From Rickettsiales bacterium (GTDB lineage: Bacteria > Pseudomonadota > Alphaproteobacteria > Rickettsiales > UBA8987): a stretch of 64,000 bases of DNA. Position numbers and translations under genes: made by a program. How positions within the stretch are numbered: position 1 is the stretch's first letter; each line of letters opens with the position of its first letter. Shown here in pieces: positions 46,644-56,284 of the stretch. Location: NCBI GenBank assembly GCA_020630095.1, contig JAHDCD010000002.1, positions 124,001 to 188,000 of the forward strand, in the 5' to 3' direction. The notes under the pieces are model-generated. The model saw only the letters and a program-made list of their open reading frames with translations, made no database searches and had not been told where the DNA came from.

Positions 46644-47372
46644 CTATCTCCTCATAAATCTGTTAGCTAACCAGCCAAAAATTACGGCCATTAAAATACA
46701 AACTAAACCATATATATATTTCTGTTGATGCGCCAAGTCATACATAAATGCATCAAAGCCACTCTTCTTAACTTCAACAGGAATTATCTGCATTGAAGAA
46801 ACTGTACCACTATCAAACAGATAAATTTCTACCGCATAAATACCGCGCTCTAAATTATCAGGAAAGTTTATTTGAGACCTGAATAACGGGTCAAAACCTA
46901 AATTAACTTCTCCAATTTCAGTATTATACAAACCACTCTCAACTTGGTTCTTTGTAAATGCAGTTCTAAACTCGTTAAGCTCTTTATATTCAAAATCAGA
47001 AACTAAATTAATCTTATCAAGTTTGAGCTCTAGCGCATTAAGTAATTCGTCATTTCTAATATCTTCTAACTTACTGCTAGACCATAACGCAAATAAACTA
47101 GGTACATCATAAAATTCAGCCGAATCTTTGTTCGCCCAAATGCCTGCCGTGCGCTCCTTTTTACGAACTGCATAATCTCTAGATGGCCCCCTAAGCGCCA
47201 CTAATATACGACCAGGATCATTACGATAACCATATAAAAGTACATCAATTCCACTGAAATCAGAATCAATATGAATCTCATGCAAGCCTAAATCTGCAAT
47301 TATAGGTTCTGCCTTAAGATTCCCAGAAATCAGGGCTATACAAAGCAATATGTACTTAAAAACACTCTTCAA
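46644..47372 (-). CDS. TIGR02186-type membrane-anchored protein
   Basis: Conserved alphaproteobacterial protein of unknown activity, usually next to a TauE/SafE permease as here (4-bp overlap). The 242 residues have a signal peptide (ILLCIALISGNLKAEP), then IADLGLHEIHIDSDFSGIDVLLYGYR, a DVLVALRGPSRDYAVRKKERTAGIWAN-like block and VPSLFALWSS. A single C-terminal membrane helix (YIYGLVCILMAVIFGWLANRF) follows. The mostly periplasmic domain suggests partnership with the permease. Confidence 0.82.
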   Translation of the reverse strand: MKSVFKYILLCIALISGNLKAEPIIADLGLHEIHIDSDFSGIDVLLYGYRNDPGRILVALRGPSRDYAVRKKERTAGIWANKDSAEFYDVPSLFALWSSSKLEDIRNDELLNALELKLDKINLVSDFEYKELNEFRTAFTKNQVESGLYNTEIGEVNLGFDPLFRSQINFPDNLERGIYAVEIYLFDSGTVSSMQIIPVEVKKSGFDAFMYDLAHQQKYIYGLVCILMAVIFGWLANRFMRR

Positions 47373-48313
47373 CCTATTAGCTCCTCAATTGAGTATAAAT
47401 TATCTGGCTCAAGGAATAAGCCAATGCCAAGCTTGGTACATACTGCCAATACAATTACTGCTAGTATAATACGTAAGTTCTCTGCCTTTAATTTTGCTCC
47501 AATGCGTGAGCCAAATTGTGCCCCAACTACTGCACCAATTATTAAAATTACCGCTAATAGCATATCAACCGATTGTGTAGATGTTGCATGTAAGAATGTT
47601 ACAAGTGCGGTAGTAAATATTATCTGGAATAAAGACGTTCCAACTACAACGCTGGTCGGCATTCCTAATAAATAGATCATTGCTGGTATCATAACGAAGC
47701 CACCACCAATACCCATTAGTGAAACCATTATACCCGCAAGAACACCAACAATTACCGGCAATAATGCAGATATTGTTAGTTCACTTTTAGGAAAGTAAAT
47801 CTTAAACGGCAATGGCAATGAACGAATCTTTTCACCTAAACTGCGCTTTTCTTTTCTTATCTTACGACTTTCTTTTTTAGTAAGTTTCCTGCGCCCTTTA
47901 ATCAGCGTAGTTAGTGACTCAATAAACATTACTGTACCAATAAACCCTAAGAAAACCACATAACTTAATGATATCACCACATCAATTAGCCCCAGAGTTT
48001 GAAGCATCTTAAACATCCAAATACCTAGAACCGCGCCAATTAACCCACCTACCAGCATTAGCCCGCCCATGAGTATATCTACATTTCGCCGATACCAATG
48101 TGAAAGGAATCCAGAAACGGAACTCGCTATAATTTGATTAGTAGATGTTGCCACCGCAACTGCCGGCGGTACGCCAATAAAAATTAAAATAGGAGTGATT
48201 AAGAAACCACCACCAATACCAAACATTCCTGCCAAAATTCCACCAATTCCACCTAATGCAATCAAGAAGAAAATGTTAATCGGTAATTCCGCTATTGGTA
48301 AATAGATAGTCAT
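47369..48313 (-). CDS. Sulfite exporter TauE/SafE family permease
   Basis: Membrane protein of 314 residues with about eight helices in two homologous halves. Each half has the family's glycine-rich motif: GMFGIGGGFLITPILIFIGVPPAVAVATS and SLMGIGGGFVMIPAMIYLLGMPTSVVVGTS. A charged cytoplasmic loop (KGRRKLTKKESRKIRKEKRSL) separates the halves. Transport of sulfite or organosulfonates is known for the family; the substrate here is not known. Second gene of a five-gene minus-strand operon. Confidence 0.9.
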   Translation of the reverse strand: MTIYLPIAELPINIFFLIALGGIGGILAGMFGIGGGFLITPILIFIGVPPAVAVATSTNQIIASSVSGFLSHWYRRNVDILMGGLMLVGGLIGAVLGIWMFKMLQTLGLIDVVISLSYVVFLGFIGTVMFIESLTTLIKGRRKLTKKESRKIRKEKRSLGEKIRSLPLPFKIYFPKSELTISALLPVIVGVLAGIMVSLMGIGGGFVMIPAMIYLLGMPTSVVVGTSLFQIIFTTALVTFLHATSTQSVDMLLAVILIIGAVVGAQFGSRIGAKLKAENLRIILAVIVLAVCTKLGIGLFLEPDNLYSIEELIG

Positions 48314-48331
48314 GTTTGCGTTGTATAGACT

Positions 48332-48763
48332 TTATAAGTCAATTTTTTGGCCAACCTCTAACCCAACTAAATTTGCGATACCTTGATTAACTTCAATCAC
48401 ATATTTTATTACCTCACCAGAAGGAATATAAGTTTCATCCATCGGCTTACCTTGAGATATTCTTTTAATAATCTTGTCCTCGCCTACAAAAATAATATCC
48501 AGCGGAATGTAAGTATTTTTCATCCAGAAACTAACCTTTTGTGGGTTCTTATAAATAAAGATCATTCCTTTTTCTTTAGGCATAGATTTTTTATACATAA
48601 GTCCACGTGCTTGTTCAGCTGGGTTATCAGCAATATCTGCTGTAATTTCAAGCTCACCTAATTTTATAGACATTATATCAGGGTTACTTGCGCGCACCTG
48701 CCAAATGGCAACAACAAGAATAGCCACAAAAAAGGCACTTCCGAATATTTTGAAAATTCGCAT
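48332..48763 (-). CDS. DUF192 protein, membrane-anchored
   Basis: The 143 residues have an N-terminal signal anchor (FGSAFFVAILVVAIWQV) and the DUF192 core: NPAEQARGLMYKKSMPKEKGMIFIY, VSFWMKNTYIPLDIIFV and a C-terminal VIEVNQGIANLVGLEVGQKI. No enzymatic role is established for the family. It lies 18 bp upstream of the TauE gene and probably heads that operon. Confidence 0.88.
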   Translation of the reverse strand: MRIFKIFGSAFFVAILVVAIWQVRASNPDIMSIKLGELEITADIADNPAEQARGLMYKKSMPKEKGMIFIYKNPQKVSFWMKNTYIPLDIIFVGEDKIIKRISQGKPMDETYIPSGEVIKYVIEVNQGIANLVGLEVGQKIDL

Positions 48764-48793
48764 AAAGTAATTTATAGATTAACCAATTGATAA

Positions 48794-49414
48794 ATGGCAA
48801 CAACTAATAATTTACAAATTACCTTAATTGAACAATCCCAAGCGCAGAAGGAAGTTACCGCTAATGAGGCCTTCTCTCGCATAGAGGCTTTAATAAATAA
48901 TTGCGCTATAGAGCGCGGGATAACTACCCCGCCAGCATCACCTTCAGAAGGCGATTTATACTTAATCGGTTCAGGTGCATCTGGCTTGTGGGCTGGTAAT
49001 GATAATAATATCGCCTATTTTAATCAGATTTGGCGCTATATTACCCCGCGTGAAGGTGCTTTAATATACGTAAAATCAGAAAATGCAGTTTATCGCTATG
49101 ATGGGTCATATTGGCTGAAGTCAGGCTCTAAGCAGGTAGAAACCTTATCCGCTAACCATTTAACAACCTATGGCGACATTAATAAATTATATAAGGTTTA
49201 TTCAGGCATAGATATTACTATCCAAAACGATAGCTCAGTATTTTTTCCAACGGGTTCAGAAATTGAATTTGTACAGTTCGATGTTAACCCAATCACCTTT
49301 GTAGAAGATGCTGGAGTAACAATTTTATCTGAAGGTGGTGCACTTACCACTATTTCTCAAAATCAGCACGTTAAACTAACGAAACTTGAAGGAAATCTAT
49401 GGCTAATGAAATAA
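48794..49414 (+). CDS. DUF2793 phage/GTA-related protein
   Basis: The 206 residues match the DUF2793 pattern: QITLIEQSQAQKEVTANEAFSRIE, then PPASPSEGDLYLIGSGASGLWAG, IAYFNQIWRYITPREGALIYV, and AVYRYDGSYWLKSG. Such proteins occur with tail fibre or GTA-like genes in alphaproteobacteria. The rest is a beta-rich C-terminal half. With the holin/endolysin cassette at 33.6-35.3 kb it suggests dispersed remains or parts of a phage-like particle system. Monocistronic here. Confidence 0.75.
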   Translation: MATTNNLQITLIEQSQAQKEVTANEAFSRIEALINNCAIERGITTPPASPSEGDLYLIGSGASGLWAGNDNNIAYFNQIWRYITPREGALIYVKSENAVYRYDGSYWLKSGSKQVETLSANHLTTYGDINKLYKVYSGIDITIQNDSSVFFPTGSEIEFVQFDVNPITFVEDAGVTILSEGGALTTISQNQHVKLTKLEGNLWLMK

Positions 49415-49424
49415 AGTTATATGT

Positions 49425-49805
49425 TTAATTACTCCAAGGTCCAGCAGACAATATCCAATTGCCAATCTCAGATGGGCTTTTAGATTCCAATTCTGGACGA
49501 GAAGCAAATATATATGGAGTAGCTTGATTAAAAAACTGCACTTTTTTTTCCATTTTACTATTAAACTCTTCGGGAGGAATAATAATTAGCATATCATTAT
49601 CTCTTCTTTTAAATTCTATCTTGGAATCAAATAGAAAATCACAGAATGTATTAAATGTTAATCCAATAGCCTCTCTTCGCGGATGATGAGGCGTTACAGA
49701 AATACACGCGGAACCATTATGTACTACCTGAGTATCAAATCCGTGTTCTCTAGATAGAGAGCTTAGAATATCTTGCATAGTAACGGCCATAGCTACATTA
49801 TACAT
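49425..49805 (-). CDS. Hypothetical protein, 126 residues
   Basis: No recognised family. From the ATG at 49805 the product is soluble and mixed alpha/beta, with a helical start (MQDILSSLSREHGFDT), a His/Pro-rich turn (VTPHHPRREA), and IEFKRRDNDMLIIIPPEEF in the middle. Alternative starts are the ATG at 49790 and a TTG at 49820; none has a clear ribosome binding site. It is convergent with the DUF2793 gene, 10 bp apart. Coding rests on the open frame and codon use. Confidence 0.55.
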   Translation of the reverse strand: MYNVAMAVTMQDILSSLSREHGFDTQVVHNGSACISVTPHHPRREAIGLTFNTFCDFLFDSKIEFKRRDNDMLIIIPPEEFNSKMEKKVQFFNQATPYIFASRPELESKSPSEIGNWILSAGPWSN

Positions 49806-49885
49806 ATTTTTTATACTCAATCAAACTATATAAAAACAAAATCTCAAAACCTTGTAGTTAAGTAATAACATGGTATTTTCCTGCC

Positions 49886-51418
49886 ATGTTTGAAACTAAT
49901 GAATATCTTTCTTCTAATGCGTGGGTTTTTCAAGAGGCTAAAAAGCTAAAGGCCAAGGTAGAAGGCTTAGGCAAGAAAGAGGTGATCTTTGAAACCGGTT
50001 ATGGCCCTTCAGGCTTGCCGCATATTGGCACATTCGCAGAAGTATTCCGTACCACATTAGTTCGCCAAGCATTTGAAAGAATATCTGATATTCCAACTAG
50101 ACTTATTGCCTTCTCAGATGATATGGACGGGTTACGCAAAGTGCCTGATAATCTACCTAATCAAGAGATGATCGCTGAAAACTTAGGTAAGCCGTTAACT
50201 AATATTCCAGACCCTTTCGGTACGCATGATTCATTCGGTGCGCACATGAATAACCGCCTAAAAGAGTTCTTAGATTCTTACAGTTTTGAGTATGAATTTA
50301 AAAGCTCTACCGAATGCTACAAAAATGGTGAGTTCAACGATGCCTTACTTTCGGTATTAAAAAATTACGATAAAGTAATGGCAATTATTCTGCCAACTAT
50401 CGGGCAGGAGCGTCAAGAAACTTACTCTCCATTCTTACCAATATCCCCTGAAACCGGTGTTGTTTTACAAGTTCCATGCGAAGTAGTTTCAGAAACGGAA
50501 ATTAAATTCCAAGCAGAATCTGGTGAATATTATACAGTTCCAGTAACCGATGGTAATACTAAACTTCAATGGAAGCCGGACTGGGGTATGAGATGGGCGG
50601 CACTTGGCGTTGATTATGAAATGCACGGTAAAGACCTTACACCATCAGCTGCACTTTCAGCGCAAATATGTAAGGCCATAGGCGGTAAAACCCCGCTAAA
50701 TTATATTTATGAAATGTTCCTAGATGGCGAAGGGCAGAAGATTTCAAAATCTAAAGGTAATGGGCTATCTATCGAAGAATGGCTGAAATACGGCACTAAG
50801 GAGAGCTTGGGTAACTACTTATTTGCTAACCCGCGCAAGGCGCGTAAATTATATTTCGCTGAAATTGCAAAGTCGGTAGATGAATATTTAACTCATGTTG
50901 AAAAATATGACTCACTAGAGAATGATAAAAAACTGCAAAGCCCAGCTTTCCATATTCATAATGGCAATATCCCTGTGGAGCGCGCGCAAGTTTCATATTC
51001 GCTACTAGTAAATCTAGCATCAGCTTGTAACCCAGAGCAGCCAGAGGTACTTTACGGCTTTATCGAGAAATATACAGGTGTTGAAGTTAATGATTCTACT
51101 AAGAAACTGGCAGAATACGCGCTTAATTACTATAATGATTTTGTTAAACCTCATAAGCAGTTCAAAACCCCTGATTCTAAGGAGAAATCAGCTATTCTTG
51201 AACTTAAAACTTCCTTACAAAACATAGCAGAAGATGCAGATATCCAAACGGAAGTATTCACTGTTGGTAAAAACAATGAATACGAAAACTTGCGTGATTG
51301 GTTCAAATTATTATACGAAGTTCTGCTAGGTCAAAGCCAAGGGCCAAGAATGGGTAGTTTCATCTCCCTTTTCGGCAAGGACAATATGATTAAACTTATT
51401 GAAGATAAAGTTGCTTGA
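49886..51418 (+). CDS. lysS: Lysyl-tRNA synthetase, class I
   Basis: Charges tRNA-Lys using the class I Rossmann fold, the form found in archaea and many alphaproteobacteria. The HIGH-type motif GPSGLPHIGTF (46-49) follows FETGYG. KISKSKGNGLSIEEWLKYG near 285 is the KMSKS loop. The 510 residues with a helical anticodon-binding C-terminal domain fit LysRS-I. No class II LysRS is seen in this window. Confidence 0.95.
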   Translation: MFETNEYLSSNAWVFQEAKKLKAKVEGLGKKEVIFETGYGPSGLPHIGTFAEVFRTTLVRQAFERISDIPTRLIAFSDDMDGLRKVPDNLPNQEMIAENLGKPLTNIPDPFGTHDSFGAHMNNRLKEFLDSYSFEYEFKSSTECYKNGEFNDALLSVLKNYDKVMAIILPTIGQERQETYSPFLPISPETGVVLQVPCEVVSETEIKFQAESGEYYTVPVTDGNTKLQWKPDWGMRWAALGVDYEMHGKDLTPSAALSAQICKAIGGKTPLNYIYEMFLDGEGQKISKSKGNGLSIEEWLKYGTKESLGNYLFANPRKARKLYFAEIAKSVDEYLTHVEKYDSLENDKKLQSPAFHIHNGNIPVERAQVSYSLLVNLASACNPEQPEVLYGFIEKYTGVEVNDSTKKLAEYALNYYNDFVKPHKQFKTPDSKEKSAILELKTSLQNIAEDADIQTEVFTVGKNNEYENLRDWFKLLYEVLLGQSQGPRMGSFISLFGKDNMIKLIEDKVA

Positions 51419-51454
51419 TAAAGAATTAAGCACAAACTATAAAAGCAAGCAATT

Positions 51455-53239
51455 ATGGCAGGAAAAGCATACGAAATTATTGATCACGAATACGACGTTG
51501 TAGTAGTTGGCGCGGGTGGCGCTGGCTTACGTGCAACGCTTGGCATGGTAGAGAAGGGCTTAAAAACGGCTTGTATCTCAAAAGTATTCCCAACGCGCTC
51601 GCACACTGTAGCAGCTCAAGGCGGAATATCTGCTGCACTTGGTAACATGAGCGAAGACGATTGGCGCTGGCACATGTACGATACTGTAAAAGGTTCGGAC
51701 TGGTTAGGCGACCAAGACGCAATTGAATATATGTGTAAAAACGCACCGCAAGCTGTAATTGAGCTTGAGCATTATGGTGTGCCATTCTCGCGTACTGAAG
51801 AAGGTAAAATTTACCAGCGCCCATTCGGCGGCATGACAACGCAATACGGCGAAGGCCCATCAGCGGTTAGAACTTGCGCCGCAGCAGACAGAACAGGTCA
51901 CTCAATTTTACACACGCTTTATCAGCAATCATTAAAGCATAAGGCGGAATTCTTTATCGAATATTTCGTAATCGATTTATTAATAGAAGATGGCCAATGC
52001 TACGGCTGTGTAGCAATTAACATGGATGACGGCTCAATCCACCGCTTCCGCGGTCACGAAACTGTGTTAGCTACAGGCGGTTACGGTAGAGCTTACTTCT
52101 CATGCACATCTGCCCATACTTGTACCGGCGATGGCGGCGGTATGGTTGCTCGTGCTGGCTTACCATTACAGGATATGGAGTTCGTACAATTCCACCCAAC
52201 AGGCGTATATGGCTCAGGCTGTTTAATAACCGAAGGCGCACGCGGTGAAGGCGGTATTTTAAGAAATTCAGAGGGCGAACGCTTCATGGAACGTTATGCC
52301 CCTAACGCTAAGGATTTAGCATCGCGCGACGTTGTTTCACGTTCAATGACTATTGAAATTAATGAAGGTCGTGGCGTAGGTAAAGGCGGCGATCATATAT
52401 TCTTGCACCTAGACCATCTAGACCCCGCAATTATTAATAAGCGCTTACCAGGTATTGCTGAAACAGCAAAAGTATTCGCTGGTGTTGATGTTACTAAAGA
52501 CCCTATCCCTGTTATTCCAACGGTTCACTATAACATGGGTGGCGTACCGACTAACCTAAATTGCGAAGTATTATCAGACGGTAAAGAAACCGTTCTTGAA
52601 GGCTTAATGGCTATCGGCGAAGCTGGTTGTATTTCAGTACATGGCGCTAACCGCCTGGGCTCAAACTCATTGTTAGACCTTGTAGTATTTGGCCGCGCAG
52701 CAGCTATTAGAGCCGCTGAGAAAATTAAAGCCGGTAAGGCTCACAAGAAAATCAAAGCTGGCACAACTAATTTCGCACTAGATAGATTCGATAAGATTCG
52801 CTTCAACAAGGGTGACCAGTCAGTTGCTGAACTTCGTGATAATATGCAAGCGACAATGCAAAAACATTCTGCTGTATTCCGCGATGAAGCTTCAATGTCC
52901 GAAGGCGCAGCAAAAATGGCTGATATTTATGCTGTTAAGGACAATATTGAAATTAAGGATAAAGGCTTAATCTGGAACACAGATTTAATTGAAGCGCTAG
53001 AGCTTGAGAATTTACTTCCACAAGCAGTTGCAACAGTTGAATCAGGTCTTAATCGTAAAGAATCGCGCGGCGCACACGCTCGTGATGATTTACAAGACAG
53101 AGATGATAAAAACTGGATGAAGCACACAATGTGTACTGTTGATGCTAAAGGTAAAACAAACATCACTTATCGCGAAGTGCACCAAGATACTTTAACTGAC
53201 GAAGTTAAAGCCATCCCACCTAAGAAACGCGTGTATTAA
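51455..53239 (+). CDS. sdhA: Succinate dehydrogenase flavoprotein subunit
   Basis: TCA-cycle and complex II subunit oxidising succinate with covalent FAD. The N-terminal dinucleotide motif is [17 protein letters not shown], with the FAD-linking His50 in [32 protein letters not shown], the active-site arginine region of [10 protein letters not shown], and [18 protein letters not shown] near 395-415 are all as in SdhA. The 594 residues are full length. sdhC, sdhD and sdhB are not adjacent: lysS lies upstream and a repeat plus purQ downstream. Confidence 0.97.
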   Translation: MAGKAYEIIDHEYDVVVVGAGGAGLRATLGMVEKGLKTACISKVFPTRSHTVAAQGGISAALGNMSEDDWRWHMYDTVKGSDWLGDQDAIEYMCKNAPQAVIELEHYGVPFSRTEEGKIYQRPFGGMTTQYGEGPSAVRTCAAADRTGHSILHTLYQQSLKHKAEFFIEYFVIDLLIEDGQCYGCVAINMDDGSIHRFRGHETVLATGGYGRAYFSCTSAHTCTGDGGGMVARAGLPLQDMEFVQFHPTGVYGSGCLITEGARGEGGILRNSEGERFMERYAPNAKDLASRDVVSRSMTIEINEGRGVGKGGDHIFLHLDHLDPAIINKRLPGIAETAKVFAGVDVTKDPIPVIPTVHYNMGGVPTNLNCEVLSDGKETVLEGLMAIGEAGCISVHGANRLGSNSLLDLVVFGRAAAIRAAEKIKAGKAHKKIKAGTTNFALDRFDKIRFNKGDQSVAELRDNMQATMQKHSAVFRDEASMSEGAAKMADIYAVKDNIEIKDKGLIWNTDLIEALELENLLPQAVATVESGLNRKESRGAHARDDLQDRDDKNWMKHTMCTVDAKGKTNITYREVHQDTLTDEVKAIPPKKRVY

Positions 53240-53249
53240 TTTATGAGGT

Positions 53250-53319
53250 GTCATCCCTGACTTGATCGGGGATCTCATATCGCGATCTGGGAAGAGATTC
53301 CCGCCTTCGCGGGAATGAC
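53250..53319. repeat. RPE-like intergenic repeat, second clear copy
   Basis: Starts GTCATCCCTGACTTGATCGG and ends GCCTTCGCGGGAATGAC, matching the element at 17097-17165 at both ends with a variable middle (CATATCGCGATCTGGGAAGA). It fills the sdhA-purQ gap and ends 12 bp before the purQ start. Confidence 0.8.
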
Positions 53320-53331
53320 AAAACTTTTATT

Positions 53332-54021
53332 ATGACAAAAAAGGCAAGTGTAATAGTATTCCCAGGTTCTAACTGCGACAGAGACATGAAAGTGGCTCTT
53401 GAACGCAACGGCTTTGACGTTGAAATGGTATGGCACGATGATGGCGTATTGCCAGCATGCGACCTTGTTGCCGTTCCAGGTGGCTTTTCATATGGCGATT
53501 ACTTACGTTGTGGCGCAATCTCAGCTAATTCAAAAATAATGGCTGAAATCAAGGCGCACGCAGAAAAAGGTAAATATGTTCTAGGCGTATGCAACGGCTT
53601 CCAAGTTCTAACTGAAGCTGGCCTGCTAGACGGCGTATTAATGCGCAACCGCGACCTTAAATTCATCTGTAAAGACGTTAACCTAAAAGTAGCTAACGAC
53701 AGAACTGACTTTACTAAAAACTTCACTTCAAGCCAAATCATAAAAGTTCCAGTTGCACACCATGATGGTAATTATCAAATATCTGAAGACGGCTTAAAAG
53801 GTCTAGAAGATAACGACCAAATCGCATTCCTATATGCAGATGCACGCGGTAATGTTGAAGATGCACAGAATATCAACGGCTCAGTAAAAAATATTGCAGG
53901 AGTATTCAATAAAAATAAAAACGTGCTAGGCTTAATGCCTCACCCAGAGCGCGTATATGATTCTACAATCGGCAACGCCGGCAAAGACGGTAATATCTTA
54001 TTCGAAAGCCTATTAGGATAA
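53332..54021 (+). CDS. purQ: Phosphoribosylformylglycinamidine synthase, glutaminase subunit PurQ
   Basis: Supplies ammonia from glutamine for FGAM synthesis in purine biosynthesis. SVIVFPGSNCDRDM at the N-terminus, the nucleophile Cys87 in LGVCNGFQVL, and the His/Glu pair in GLMPHPERVYD complete the class I amidotransferase triad. The 229 residues are the small-subunit form requiring PurS and PurL, neither of which is adjacent. The upstream space is filled by an RPE-like repeat. 9-bp convergent overlap with the next gene. Confidence 0.95.
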   Translation: MTKKASVIVFPGSNCDRDMKVALERNGFDVEMVWHDDGVLPACDLVAVPGGFSYGDYLRCGAISANSKIMAEIKAHAEKGKYVLGVCNGFQVLTEAGLLDGVLMRNRDLKFICKDVNLKVANDRTDFTKNFTSSQIIKVPVAHHDGNYQISEDGLKGLEDNDQIAFLYADARGNVEDAQNINGSVKNIAGVFNKNKNVLGLMPHPERVYDSTIGNAGKDGNILFESLLG

Positions 54022-55527
54022 TCCCCTGCCATCAAAAACTCTTTCAGAGGCGGCTATTTCTACATCGCCAATTACCGAGGTGTGGTCTAGCTTAAAATCG
54101 GATGTTGATTTTCTTTCATCAACATATTTTTCTAAGGTGTATTTCAGTTCATCAGCATCCATACCTTTCGGAGCGTGAGCTTTTCTACCAGCCTCAATAA
54201 CCATATCGTAAGATTTAAGCATGAATTTATCAATAAACTTAAGCCAAGCGCGCTGTTCATTTGGTTCAACTGTTCCAGGGTGATGCCTAAATTCAATAGT
54301 TCCATGTTTATCTACAGCAAAAAGATTTATCCTTGCTCTCCTTCTGCCAGTATAACCATCCTTGTCTTTTTTGCCGCCTGGTTGGATAAGGTTTTTTAAA
54401 GCTTCTACGGATTTTGATTCTAAGATTAATGGTTTTATCTCATCGGTTGTCTTATCAAAATCTTTAAAAGTAGATTTATAGCTAAAAGTTAATCTACTAT
54501 TAGGGTCTATAAATCCCATATCATCTTCTAGTTCAATGTAATTTAGGATTGCTTGTTTTATAATTTCTAATCCAAGTTCTTCAGATATTATACCGCCATC
54601 AGAAAGCTCTTTTATTCCAACATGAGTGTGAAAGGCGCAGCTCTCATTTACTTCCATACCTTGCAGATATAACATTTCAGTAACTCTTCTAAAGTCTCTA
54701 TCACCTTGATGATTACCAACTATTCTTGATATAACTTCTTTTCCAGAAGTGGGTAAGTGTGGTTCTATAGTTTGATCTAAAGTTTTTTCCCAACCTTCTT
54801 CAGTGGCAAGCATTTTTCTTTCAGGTTTCCCTGCAAATAAATTAAGTACACCAAAGCTTTCATTTTCTACCCCAAAAGTAAAAGGTGATTCAAATTTAAT
54901 TGGCTTAAAATCTACTTCAGATGAAAGTAAGCTTGCTAAGCGGTCAAAGCATATAAACCTTTCTTGAAGTTCAAGTAGTTTATTTTTAGATTCTGAAATA
55001 TTTTCTGAGGATGAATCTATATAATCTGCAATAATCTTGGCTTTATCTTTAACTTCTTCTTCAATACCCTCAAGCTCAAGGAAGGCCATTGCCTGATTAT
55101 ATGCATAATCATATTTATCTTGATCCTCAGTAATATTGAAAATTAAAGGGGTGGTTTCTAATTTTTCTAACTTAATCTCTTTTCCATATAAAAATTGGGC
55201 TCTTTTTTCTGTGTAGTGCTCTTGTATATCATCGGAGGTATATGTAAAAATTAATGATGTTCTTTTTACAATATCTCTGGCAGTTTCTATATCCGAATAT
55301 CTTGTTAAGGATTTTAGTGTACTTTCAAAGCCTTGATCAAAATTAATAAGATTAGCTTCAATAATATTTTTTACTAAATTAAATTCACCAGCGTTAATAA
55401 GTTTGTTTAAGTATCTGCTTAAAATCCTTACTTCATTGCCTGTAAAGTTAGCAGGCGGATTCATTAACTTGTCAGTAATTAAGCCACTTTCTGCTTCCTC
55501 ATTAGGGTTATTTATTATTGACCGCAC
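54013..55527 (-). CDS. Amidoligase-like protein with long N-terminal extension
   Basis: C-terminal half (about 215-440) resembles Amidoligase_2 (COOH-NH2 ligase) proteins. It has FGVENE (218-223) at the position of the metal-binding GxExE strand, KEVISRIVG, CAFHTHVG (297-304) like the conserved C-G-x-H-x-H-V motif, and INLFAVDKHGTIEFRHHPGT (400-419) like R-x-x-x-N-x..G-T-x-E-F-R. The first 200 residues are helical and charged with no family seen. Such ligases are thought to form amide bonds on peptides or amines. No peptide substrate or companion protease is adjacent. Moderately sure of the fold, not of the reaction. Confidence 0.65.
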   Translation of the reverse strand: MRSIINNPNEEAESGLITDKLMNPPANFTGNEVRILSRYLNKLINAGEFNLVKNIIEANLINFDQGFESTLKSLTRYSDIETARDIVKRTSLIFTYTSDDIQEHYTEKRAQFLYGKEIKLEKLETTPLIFNITEDQDKYDYAYNQAMAFLELEGIEEEVKDKAKIIADYIDSSSENISESKNKLLELQERFICFDRLASLLSSEVDFKPIKFESPFTFGVENESFGVLNLFAGKPERKMLATEEGWEKTLDQTIEPHLPTSGKEVISRIVGNHQGDRDFRRVTEMLYLQGMEVNESCAFHTHVGIKELSDGGIISEELGLEIIKQAILNYIELEDDMGFIDPNSRLTFSYKSTFKDFDKTTDEIKPLILESKSVEALKNLIQPGGKKDKDGYTGRRRARINLFAVDKHGTIEFRHHPGTVEPNEQRAWLKFIDKFMLKSYDMVIEAGRKAHAPKGMDADELKYTLEKYVDERKSTSDFKLDHTSVIGDVEIAASERVFDGRGLS

Positions 55528-55971
55528 ACGTTAAGTATAAAACAAGAGTATAAATAAAAGGTTAAGAGGATTTAATAACTCCCTTCCGCGCGGGGGTAAC
55601 TATAGATACTATTGTATCTATGAATGATTTTCAAAATAAGGGTAATTATATACAGAGTAAGAAGGCTAATATTTCTATAAAAATTTACAAAAATGGTTAC
55701 AATCAGCTAAGCTCTCACCTTAGGTGAGAGCTTAGCATTTGCAACGCACTTGTGCCGTAGCGAGCCAAAAAACATCAAAAAATGCTCATTTTATTACGTT
55801 TTTTAACTGTTTTTTGATGCTAAATATAGCGGATTAATCCTAAGCTATATTGAAATATAAGAGTTTATTGCGCTTAAGGTGCATAAAAATGATTTTTTCA
55901 GAAAAATGGGTTTTCGGGATTTTTCCAGAATATAGAAAAACCCACTTAAACCACTGATAAATATAAATAAA
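55528..55971. other. Gene-free segment with two hairpin elements
   Basis: No convincing gene. It holds a small hairpin pair at 55578-55621 (ACTCCC with GGGGGT, then ATAGATAC with GTATCTAT), double-palindrome copy E (55706-55819), and ATATAGC/GCTATAT around GGATTAATCC near 55824-55850. A 35-codon frame from 55620 is not supported by a ribosome binding site. Confidence 0.6.
55706..55819. repeat. Double-palindrome element, copy E
   Basis: Stem 1 is a 15-bp perfect inverted repeat, GCTAAGCTCTCACCT (55706-55720) with its complement at 55722-55736. A G/C-richer core (55741-55766) contains GTGCCGTAGCGAGCC. Stem 2 is CATCAAAAAA (55773-55782) with TTTTTTGATG (55810-55819). The GTAGCGAG core matches copy C. 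Confidence 0.6.
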
Positions 55972-56268
55972 TTACTGAACGCAGTAAACTCTGTAACTTC
56001 TAGGAGTATAAATACCAAGGGTAAATATAGAAACTGCGATGTTCCCTGGTGATAATCTGCTCTCAACTGCCGCTACATTTTCTGAATTTCCACAAACTGC
56101 TTCAGCATCTACTTCGTCAGACTGGCCTAGTCCGCCAAAAAAGTAACCGCTTGAGTCTTGAACATATCGTGCGTTTGTTAATGTAGAATCATCTACAAAC
56201 TGACTACGCTGCCTAGAGCATGAGCTTAAAATTAATGGAATAATTGCTAATATTAAAAATTTCTTCAT
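55972..56268 (-). CDS. Bor-like lipoprotein, first copy
   Basis: The 98 residues have a lipoprotein signal (FLILAIIPLILSSC). The mature part FFGGLGQSDEVDAEAVCG, then NVAAVESR, and ending FTLGIYTPRSYRVYC matches the pattern of the phage lambda Bor outer-membrane lipoprotein (FFVSGIGQ...ICGG...TLGIYTP...VYC). Bor confers serum resistance in E. coli lysogens. Two Cys in the mature part are conserved in Bor. A second, diverged homologue lies immediately upstream. Confidence 0.8.
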   Translation of the reverse strand: MKKFLILAIIPLILSSCSRQRSQFVDDSTLTNARYVQDSSGYFFGGLGQSDEVDAEAVCGNSENVAAVESRLSPGNIAVSIFTLGIYTPRSYRVYCVQ

Positions 56269-56284
56269 ATATACCTACCTGTAT

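Noticed and set aside
46357-46728. 123-residue plus-strand frame across uspA and the TIGR02186 gene
   Set aside because: Antisense to two well-supported genes and without recognisable features.
51477-51860. 127-residue frame antisense to sdhA
   Set aside because: Shadow of the strongly conserved sdhA coding strand.
55845-56066. 73-residue minus-strand frame overlapping the first Bor-like gene
   Set aside because: No ribosome binding site or recognisable domain; it overlaps a better-supported lipoprotein.
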